Program-made: the position numbers and the translations under genes
The notes under the pieces: model-generated
Seen by the model: the letters and a program-made list of their open reading frames with translations, nothing else
Database searches by the model: none
What the model was told of the DNA's origin: nothing
Shown: in pieces, positions 1 through 5,326 of the stretch
Numbering within the stretch: the stretch's first letter is position 1
Layout: each line of letters opens with the position of its first letter
Assembly: GCA_947258905.1 (NCBI GenBank)
Contig: CAMYKF010000025.1
Location: 1-7,181, forward strand
Length of the DNA stretch: 7,181 nt
From: an uncultured Pirellulaceae bacterium
GTDB taxonomy: Bacteria; Planctomycetota; Planctomycetia; Pirellulales; Pirellulaceae
Reading direction: 5' to 3'

Positions 1-872
1 CGTGCGGCAGATTTCATATCAACAGCTGCGGCGGCCATTTCCTCGGACAACTCGTTGTATTCGTCGGCGTCTGAGTCGTACATGCCAGGCTGCTGCAGCA
101 CACGGCCCATCAGGGCGATCATGTCCGCCTCGTGAATCACAACATCGGCACTGGACTTGAACGCCGCGTCACTGGATGTTGGCTCCTTGAGTGTTTCACT
201 GACCAACACTTCCAGCCGTTCCATAATCACGCCGCGATCAATCACAACCGACCAGTCCTCGATGGCGGTAGAATCGTCCGCGCCCGGTTCATCAGGAAAC
301 TTGCCGCCCCGCACCAGTTCGCTCAGGTCTTCGCTGCGTTGTTTGGCAACATTGAATGCCGCCATGTCATCCTTGCGCGTTTTTGCACTGGCATCCGTGA
401 ACGCAAATCGCGCGGCCACCGCAGCTTCCTGCCATCTCACCTGATCCTCATATTGGCCAATGACAGCGAACAGCATGGCCAGCTGTGAAAACGCGTCGCT
501 GATTTGCGTATGACTGGTTTTGAATTTAACAGGAGTTGTAATTTGCGAGGAGAGTTCGGTTTGCAGGCGTTTCACTTCATTTTCCAGCTCTGCCGCATCG
601 ATTAACGCGGCCCAGGAGCGGGCAGTTCCCTCATCCGTGCCAGCCGCGACGCTCGGCGCCGAACCGGACTCCAGCTGCACCGGACGCCGTCCCTGCAGCG
701 CTTCGGCAAAAATGTCTTTAAAGAAAATTCCGTCCCAGTCCTTTTGCTGAAACACCGGCCGCCGGGCGCGGGTGACAGGCCGTTCTGGTTTTTGTTCCTG
801 CTGCAATTGCGAAGCAATCACCGTTCCGGCGAGCAGACAGGCCAAAAACAGGCTGACTTGTTTGAAGTTCAT
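1..872 (-). CDS. Secreted protein, probable cytochrome c'-like (partial, C-terminus off the left edge)
   Basis: The frame is open from the ATG at 870-872 to the window edge, giving 290 residues with no stop. The start is supported by a signal peptide directly after it: a short charged head (MNFKQ), a hydrophobic core to about residue 20 (LFLACLLAGTVIA) and a polar mature region. A conserved-looking block follows at residues 49-64 (IFFKDIFAEALQGRRP), then W87, TTPVKFK at 112-118 and a helix-rich, acidic remainder. The pattern of N-terminal block, linker and helical tandem region resembles planctomycete secreted cytochrome c'-like proteins that end in a CxxCH haem site; that part would lie outside this window, so haem binding is inferred, not seen. 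No CxxCH is present in the visible part. There is no clear Shine-Dalgarno sequence before the start. It is transcribed divergently from apbE. That it is a coding region is near certain; the family is a moderate-confidence recall. Confidence 0.8.
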   Translation of the reverse strand, partial: MNFKQVSLFLACLLAGTVIASQLQQEQKPERPVTRARRPVFQQKDWDGIFFKDIFAEALQGRRPVQLESGSAPSVAAGTDEGTARSWAALIDAAELENEVKRLQTELSSQITTPVKFKTSHTQISDAFSQLAMLFAVIGQYEDQVRWQEAAVAARFAFTDASAKTRKDDMAAFNVAKQRSEDLSELVRGGKFPDEPGADDSTAIEDWSVVIDRGVIMERLEVLVSETLKEPTSSDAAFKSSADVVIHEADMIALMGRVLQQPGMYDSDADEYNELSEEMAAAAVDMKSAA

Positions 873-975
873 CAGAAGCGGATCAATGTCAGCGTTTGCC
901 AGGATGATCTTGATAATACCGTCTCTCTATAATTATCGTCTGGCCCTGTAACTGATTCAATCCTGCGATTGCCTG
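873..975. promoter_or_regulatory. Divergent spacer with candidate promoter for apbE
   Basis: This 103-base spacer must hold the promoters of both divergent genes. A perfect TATAAT lies at 928-933 on the plus strand, about 43 bases before the apbE ATG. No good -35 hexamer sits 16-18 bases upstream of it; a TTGATA at 910-915 is only 12 bases away, which is too close. On the minus strand TATTAT (913-918) could be a -10 for the leftward gene, also without a good -35. The spacer is AT-richer than the flanking genes. Assignment is by motif only. Confidence 0.3.
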
Positions 976-2031
976 ATGTCCGAAGAAGAACGATCACCGA
1001 CTCGCCGCGACCTGCTGGGTGGCTCCCTGTTTGAATCAGCGGAATCCGTTGAAACCGGCAACCTCGTAGCGGCTGATGACGGGCCGCTATTCACGTATTC
1101 GGCCAATGCCATGGGCTGCCAGTTTCAAATGCTGTGCGCAAGCGATCAGCGAGAGACGATTGCATGGCATGCTCCCGAGGTGTTTCAGTTGATTGCCGAG
1201 CTCGAAGCAGAGCTTTCGATCTATCGCGAATCCAGCCCGCTGTCAGCCATCAACCGTTTGCCGGGCGGGCAATCGCTGGAGTTGAGACGAGACCTGTTCG
1301 AATTGATGTCCAGTGCCATCGATATTTGCCTTTCAACCGACGGAGCCTTTGATATAACCGCCACGCCGCTCACGCAACTTTGGAAAACAGCCCGGCGGCA
1401 GCGCCAGCTGCCCGACCCGGCAGACATCCAGTTCGCCCTGTCCCGGGTCGGCGCCCATCTGATCCATCTGGATGAAGCTGGCGCGACCGTATCGGTCCAA
1501 GATAAAGGCGTGCGAATTGACCTCGGGGGAATCGGCAAGGGTTATGCGCTGGACCGTGTCCGCCAGTTACTGCTAACGCACGAGGCCGATCATTTCCTGA
1601 TTCATGGCGGTCAAAGCAGCGTGGTGGCTTGCGGACAGCGGGGCGGGCAACAGGCATGGCAAGTCGGCATTACGCACCCGCTGAGTCCCGGCGTGCGACT
1701 GGCGCAGGTCACGTTGCAAAACCAGTCCATCGGTACTTCGGGCAGCGGGCGTCAATCATTCGTGGTGGGTGGCAAGCGGTACGGTCACATCATTGATCCA
1801 CGCACGGGCTGGCCCGCCGATCACATGTTGGCCGCCACGGTGATCGCTGATTCAGCCATGATGTCCGACGCTCTGGCAACGGCCATCTGTGTGGCAGGAT
1901 TTGAGCAGGCCCAGTCGATATGCGACCGGTTCGGATTGTCGGCCATTCTGGTCGCCGCGGGCCAGCGCCCAGGCGAATTGCGGATTGAACAATATAATAT
2001 TGCCGATGATGTGTTGACGATGCATGTTTAG
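976..2031 (+). CDS. apbE: FAD:protein FMN transferase (ApbE family)
   Basis: ApbE proteins move FMN from FAD onto a serine or threonine of target flavoproteins, or act in related flavin handling, in a magnesium-dependent reaction. The 351-residue product has the expected family motifs in order: the opening MGCQF at 46-50, LSIYRESSPLSAIN at 80-93, TDGAFDITATPL at 121-132, IDLGGIGKGYALD at 181-193, a glycine-rich HGGQSSVVACG at 210-220, SIGTSGSGRQSF at 251-262, HIIDPRTGWP at 271-280 and SDALATA at 297-303, where D298 and T302 match the usual metal-binding D-x3-T pair. Length is normal for the family. Most ApbE proteins are exported; this one begins with TRRDLLGG (residues 9-16), which looks like a Tat motif but has no hydrophobic stretch after it, so it may stay in the cytoplasm. 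The ATG at 976 has no clear Shine-Dalgarno sequence. No substrate flavoprotein is encoded nearby. Confidence 0.95.
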   Translation: MSEEERSPTRRDLLGGSLFESAESVETGNLVAADDGPLFTYSANAMGCQFQMLCASDQRETIAWHAPEVFQLIAELEAELSIYRESSPLSAINRLPGGQSLELRRDLFELMSSAIDICLSTDGAFDITATPLTQLWKTARRQRQLPDPADIQFALSRVGAHLIHLDEAGATVSVQDKGVRIDLGGIGKGYALDRVRQLLLTHEADHFLIHGGQSSVVACGQRGGQQAWQVGITHPLSPGVRLAQVTLQNQSIGTSGSGRQSFVVGGKRYGHIIDPRTGWPADHMLAATVIADSAMMSDALATAICVAGFEQAQSICDRFGLSAILVAAGQRPGELRIEQYNIADDVLTMHV

Positions 2032-2044
2032 CACTACACGCAAG

Positions 2045-2115
2045 GTAGCCGGATTCGCAAGAATTCGGGCCGGCACACAGCGTGAAACAACCGAAGCGGT
2101 GCGACCCTCGGCTAC
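2045..2115. repeat. Nested palindromic element between apbE and the DUF1992 gene
   Basis: An inner 8-bp hairpin (CCGGATTC at 2049-2056 and GAATTCGG at 2061-2068, with one G-T pair) is closed by a GCAA loop, a GNRA-type tetraloop. An outer pair of arms, GTAGCCG (2045-2051) and CGGCTAC (2109-2115), is perfectly complementary but competes with the inner stem for 2049-2051. It starts 14 bases after the apbE stop codon. It has no T-run, so it is not a standard intrinsic terminator. The organisation suggests a dispersed palindromic repeat or an RNA-stabilising hairpin; only one copy is in the window, so repetition is inferred. Confidence 0.4.
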
Positions 2116-2122
2116 GAATTAA

Positions 2123-2164
2123 ATGGAATTCTGCGCTGTAGTATTACGAAGGACCTGGTCATGA
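2123..2164 (+). other. 13-codon upstream ORF overlapping the DUF1992 start
   Basis: An ATG at 2123-2125 opens a 13-codon frame (MEFCAVVLRRTWS) ending in TGA at 2162-2164, which overlaps the ATG of the next gene (2161-2163) as ATGA. This arrangement can couple translation. However, the downstream gene has its own ribosome binding site and this ATG has none that I can see, so it may be chance. Confidence 0.15.
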
Positions 2165-2562
2165 CGGTTTCTGCCAAAGCATGGAAGTTGATTGCCGAAG
2201 CGAAAATTGAACAAGCCATCAAGGACGGCGAGTTCGACAATTTGCCTGGATTCGGCAAACCGCTCGATCTGGACCTGACGCATGACGGCGAGTTCTGGTG
2301 GCTCAAGGCCAAGGCCCAACGTGAGAACCTGAGTGTCTTGCCGCCAGCCCTGATTCTGAAACGCGAAATGCAGAAACGGCTCGATCAAATCCTGGTGCTG
2401 GATTCCGCCGCTGCCGTGCGTGAGGCGACGACCGATTTGAATCAATGGATCATCGCCGCGAATCTGAAAGTCCTGTGGGGCCCGCCCTCGGAAGTCCAGC
2501 CGCTGCCGGTCGAGCGTGTCGTAGAACAATGGCAGGAATCGCGCGGCCAACGTGAAAATTGA
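2161..2562 (+). CDS. DUF1992 family protein (DnaJC28 conserved-domain type)
   Basis: The 133-residue product carries the hallmark of the DUF1992 / DnaJ-homologue-subfamily-C-member-28 conserved domain near its N-terminus: AEAKIEQAIKDGEFDNLPG at residues 12-30, running into FGKPLDLD (31-38). The following helical region (about 41-105), including a PPALILKREMQKRL segment, also fits the family. Bacterial members are small stand-alone proteins without a J domain, as here; their role is not established. There is no signal peptide or membrane segment, so it is probably cytoplasmic. The start is supported by GAAGGA at 2148-2153, 7 bases before the ATG, and by the motif lying directly downstream. It follows apbE on the same strand after 130 bases and converges with the membrane-protein gene, with 23 bases between the two stop codons. 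Confidence 0.9.
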   Translation: MTVSAKAWKLIAEAKIEQAIKDGEFDNLPGFGKPLDLDLTHDGEFWWLKAKAQRENLSVLPPALILKREMQKRLDQILVLDSAAAVREATTDLNQWIIAANLKVLWGPPSEVQPLPVERVVEQWQESRGQREN

Positions 2563-2585
2563 ACACTATATTCGAGCCGCGGCCC

Positions 2586-4802
2586 TCAATCTCCCTCTTC
2601 CTCTCCCTCATCCTCTTCCTCATCCTCTTCCTCTTCTTCTTCCTCCAACCAGCCTTTTTCGACCAGCAGTTCCTGGATCCAGGAGAACTGATCGCCCCAG
2701 TTGACGACAGGAATGATCGAGGCGTAATCGTCCGTCCACCGCGCGGAGAACGTGTCCCTGGGCCACGCATTGTCCCAGTCCTTGTCCACGACAAAGTCGA
2801 TGAATTCGGTGTTGTTGGTAACCAGCACCCACGTGCTGTTATTGCACAGACTATCGTCGGGGTAATCGTTGATGCGGACGGCTTCCATACCAAGTTCGTG
2901 AGCCAGTACCTTGACGATATTCTCCAGCCGCAGAAATCGATTGGACGTGTGCACACACAAGATGCCGTTGTCGGCAAGCCGTTGCTTGTAAATCTGCATC
3001 GCTTCCAGCGTTAGCAGATGCATGGGAATCGCATCGCTGGAAAATGCATCGGCGATCAGAACATCGAACTTGCGTGGCTCGTCTTCGGTAATCAGTTCGC
3101 GTTCCAGTTGCAAACGGGCGTCGCCCATCACGATTTCCGGTTCCGCTTCACAGTATTCGAGGTAGCTGAAATATTCGCGGGCCACGTCTTCAACCGCGGG
3201 ATTGATTTCGTAAAAGCGCATCGAGTCGCCGCGTTCCACCCATGCGCAAACCGTACCGACGCCCAGCCCAATGGTGCCGAAATCGAGGCTGCCGTCATCT
3301 CCGTCCGCAAAACTCTGGTCGCGGAGGAAATCAATGGCGATACCCAACCCGCTGGTACCTCCGTAATAGCTGGTGATCTGCATCTCCCAGCCCGGCTCGG
3401 TGCTCTGCAAGCCGTGTTCGATGCGGCCATTGTTCAGCTTCCGATAGGACTCGTAATCCTTGACCGTCAGCGTGCCGTAGGCATTGCGTCGTTTGAGCAC
3501 GACGTTTTGACTATTGTCCTTGGCCCACACCGACACCACCGAGGTGCACACAAACCACGCGGTGAGCAATCCGAGGAACAACGTGATGGCAAACCCGGTC
3601 AGGCCGCGACCGGTCATCTTCTTGTCCTTGTCGGTCCGCCTGACGTGCAAACCGTACGCCATCAGGCACAGGACAATGGCCAGCAACAACCCGAGCTGAA
3701 ACTCGTAGTAACCGACAAAGATGCGGGGCGCTACCACCGCAACGAAAACACCACCCAGCGCACCACCAATCGCCACCATCAGGTAAAACAAGGTCAGCCG
3801 ATCGGCCGCCGGCTTGATGCGAGTCAGTTCGCCGTGGCAACACATCGATGCCGCAAAACAGACCAGAGCGTAACCAGCCACCTGAACCGCAATCGGTGCG
3901 TCCACTCCTGCCTCCAGCACAAGCAATGACGCGATCGTGGAGGCAAAAAACAGGGGAAAAAACAAACCACGAATGTACCAACGGTCATGGTCGAAACAGA
4001 TGATGAACGAAAGCAGGTACAGACTGAGTGGCAGAATCCACAGGAACGGCATCGAGCCAATCTCCTGGGTCATCAGGTTGGTCGTGGCCAGCAACTGTAT
4101 GGAGGCCAGCATGGGCAGGATCAGCCACAAGGCAAACCGGAAAAGACCCGGCGGATCACTCTTTTTCGGGATGGCGGGCTCGACCGCGATGCTTTCCCTG
4201 TCCTCGCTGTTGGCCACAGCAGACTTGTTCAAGTATTGCCAGCCCGACAGGAACGCCAGAACGGCGAACGCAGCAAAAGACAATGACCAGGTCCACGACT
4301 GATCCTGAATGCTGAAAAATCGCTCGAAGATAAAGGGATAGGTGATCAACCCAAGCAGCGAACCCGCGTTGGACAAGGCGAACAGGCGGAACGGCGAGCG
4401 GTGCGGGTGCGTGGTCGCTTGCCACACCTGGATTAGCGGGCCGGTCGTCGACAACAGAAAAAACGGCAGCCCCACCGACGCGGCCAGCAACACCAGGATT
4501 CGCCAGGTCGGATAAGCACCATCCTCGGGCTTCCAGAAATCGGCTGGCTTAACCGGCAAAAATACGATCGCCACGGCCAGCAATACGGTGTGCAAGGCCC
4601 ATTGCTGCGTGGGAGAGAGCCGGTTGGTAATGAAGTGCGAGTAGGCGTAGCCCAGCACCAGCGCCACCTGAAAAAACAACATGCACGTGGTCCAGACCAG
4701 CGAACTGCCGCCAAACCACGGCAGAATAAACCTGGCCACCATCGGTTGGATCTGAAACAGCAAAAAGGCGCTGAGGAAGATCGTGGCGGCGTAGCGAATC
4801 AT
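2586..4802 (-). CDS. Fused multi-pass membrane protein / spermidine synthase-like protein
   Basis: The 738-residue product has two parts. Residues 1-425 hold about twelve hydrophobic segments, beginning with FLSAFLLFQIQPMVARFILP (residues 9-28), typical of fused MFS/spermidine-synthase-like proteins. Residues 440-670 form a spermidine-synthase-like, Rossmann-type methyltransferase fold: LNNGRIEHGLQ at 456-466 (the family's R-x-L-x-x-G-x-x-x-HG-x-Q region), the nucleotide-binding GLGVG at 512-516, the acidic YEIN at 531-534, GDAR at 560-563 and DVLIADAFSSDAIP at 580-593. True polyamine synthases have a D-S-S-D-P type motif at this last site; the sequence here differs, so aminopropyl transfer is doubtful and the substrate is unknown. 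It ends in an acidic tail (GWLEEEEEEEDEEEDEGEEEGD, 717-738). The start at 4802 is preceded by a purine-rich GGAGAGAGAG at 4810-4819, a weak ribosome binding site. It lies downstream of a possible small membrane gene. Confidence 0.9.
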   Translation of the reverse strand: MIRYAATIFLSAFLLFQIQPMVARFILPWFGGSSLVWTTCMLFFQVALVLGYAYSHFITNRLSPTQQWALHTVLLAVAIVFLPVKPADFWKPEDGAYPTWRILVLLAASVGLPFFLLSTTGPLIQVWQATTHPHRSPFRLFALSNAGSLLGLITYPFIFERFFSIQDQSWTWSLSFAAFAVLAFLSGWQYLNKSAVANSEDRESIAVEPAIPKKSDPPGLFRFALWLILPMLASIQLLATTNLMTQEIGSMPFLWILPLSLYLLSFIICFDHDRWYIRGLFFPLFFASTIASLLVLEAGVDAPIAVQVAGYALVCFAASMCCHGELTRIKPAADRLTLFYLMVAIGGALGGVFVAVVAPRIFVGYYEFQLGLLLAIVLCLMAYGLHVRRTDKDKKMTGRGLTGFAITLFLGLLTAWFVCTSVVSVWAKDNSQNVVLKRRNAYGTLTVKDYESYRKLNNGRIEHGLQSTEPGWEMQITSYYGGTSGLGIAIDFLRDQSFADGDDGSLDFGTIGLGVGTVCAWVERGDSMRFYEINPAVEDVAREYFSYLEYCEAEPEIVMGDARLQLERELITEDEPRKFDVLIADAFSSDAIPMHLLTLEAMQIYKQRLADNGILCVHTSNRFLRLENIVKVLAHELGMEAVRINDYPDDSLCNNSTWVLVTNNTEFIDFVVDKDWDNAWPRDTFSARWTDDYASIIPVVNWGDQFSWIQELLVEKGWLEEEEEEEDEEEDEGEEEGD
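2589..2645. repeat. Polypurine/polypyrimidine low-complexity tract coding the acidic tail
   Basis: The plus strand is almost pure C and T here (GAA/GAG/GAT/GAC codons on the minus strand). It includes a perfect 12-bp tandem duplication, CTCATCCTCTTC, at 2607-2618 and 2619-2630. The 12-bp unit keeps the reading frame, so slippage could change tail length without breaking the gene. Confidence 0.85.
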
Positions 4803-4848
4803 TCAGTTGCTCTCTCTCCAGCTGCCCGGCCAGGTTAGCCGCCCGCCA

Positions 4849-4944
4849 CTAAAAAGCGCTGTCGTCCCGGCCAGGAACTGCCGCTCCGTAACAAACAGCA
4901 CATGCAATCACAAAACCAAATGCTAACACAACGTTCACGATCAT
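4849..4944 (-). CDS. Candidate 31-residue single-pass membrane protein
   Basis: The frame MIVNVVLAFGFVIACAVCYG followed by AAVPGRDDSAF ends in TAG at 4849-4851. The first 20 residues form one hydrophobic segment and the tail is polar. A good Shine-Dalgarno match, GGAGGG at 4949-4954 on the minus strand, stands 4 bases before the ATG, the best such match I noticed in the window. The stop is 46 bases before the ATG of the fused membrane protein, so the two could be co-transcribed. The same frame stays open upstream to an ATG at 5178 (109 residues) and another at about 4995; the ribosome binding site favours the short form. I do not recognise it and it could be a spurious ORF. Confidence 0.35.
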   Translation of the reverse strand: MIVNVVLAFGFVIACAVCYGAAVPGRDDSAF

Positions 4945-4948
4945 TGGA

Positions 4949-4954
4949 CCCTCC
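4949..4954 (-). promoter_or_regulatory. Ribosome binding site for the small membrane ORF
   Basis: GGAGGG on the minus strand, 4 bases from the ATG at 4942-4944. It decides the choice of the 31-residue start over longer in-frame alternatives. The spacing is slightly short if all six bases pair, and normal if only GGAGG pairs. Confidence 0.4.
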
Positions 4955-5143
4955 GCCGCTTTCGCCAAACCGCCATGAAACCGCAAGGAAAAAAACATGT
5001 GACCCTTGCTACAGGTCTCATCGCGGCTCTGTGGACAAGGTAGGTCCGGGCCCCAGGTGAGGTCGGTGATTTCCTGGATTTGGAAAAACGTTTGGGTCGG
5101 GTAAAGTTTGCCGCCGTTAACAAGATTTGCGACGCCGGCCGCA

Positions 5144-5176
5144 GGACGGGACCATTGTCCAAGGGCTGTCCCGTCC
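5144..5176. repeat. Perfect 9-bp inverted repeat (REP-like palindrome)
   Basis: GGACGGGAC at 5144-5152 and GTCCCGTCC at 5168-5176 are perfectly complementary and flank a 15-base loop. The arms are GC-rich and the element lies in a gene-poor spacer, like dispersed REP-type palindromes. No T-run follows on either strand. Only one copy is seen in this window. Confidence 0.5.
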
Positions 5177-5326
5177 ATAGCGACGCAATGACGCCAGAGG
5201 GGACATTCACACGACTGTTAAATTCTGCGGCTGCATCGATCGCGCTGCCACTTACCAGGTATCCGGCGATGGCGACCGGATCGCAATCGCAACGGCGTCG
5301 CGGCTCACGTTCAACAGGCCCATCCG

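Larger units (their letters stand above)
4945..5326. other. Gene-poor spacer upstream of the small membrane ORF
   Basis: About 380 bases with no convincing gene. The minus strand is open in two frames (4849-5178 and 4941-5210), but the products look unlike proteins I know and neither has a clear ribosome binding site. The 4941-5210 frame ends in a TGA that overlaps the ATG of the 31-residue ORF as ATGA. The spacer holds the 9-bp palindrome described separately and a smaller hairpin, ATCCGG (5261-5266) with CCGGAT (5276-5281), about 46 bases after the stop of the DUF1559 gene; without a T-run it is only a weak terminator candidate. I see no convincing -35/-10 pair. Confidence 0.5.

Noticed and set aside
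2542..2581. CGCGGC/GCCGCG inverted repeat between the convergent genes as a shared terminator
   Set aside because: Only 6 bp with a 28-base loop, no T-run on either strand, and one arm lies inside the DUF1992 coding region.
2559..3014. Plus-strand open frame whose first residues look like a hydrophobic signal (LFLSLILFLILFLFFF)
   Set aside because: This is the complement of the GAA/GAG/GAT acidic tail of the minus-strand gene, read as Leu/Phe/Ile; it overlaps a real gene throughout and has no support of its own.
3018..3929. Plus-strand open frame of 303 codons antisense to the fused membrane protein
   Set aside because: It lies wholly inside a well-supported gene on the other strand; its translation has no recognisable domain and is rich in His, Gln and Arg, as expected from the antisense of hydrophobic codons.
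2586..4802. Annotation as a true spermidine synthase (SpeE)
   Set aside because: The active-site motif differs from polyamine synthases and the domain is fused to a large membrane region; only the fold family is supported.
4941..5210. Minus-strand 89-codon frame ending as ATGA over the small membrane ORF
   Set aside because: The product is rich in Arg, Lys, Ser and Pro with no motif and no ribosome binding site; the overlap alone is not enough.
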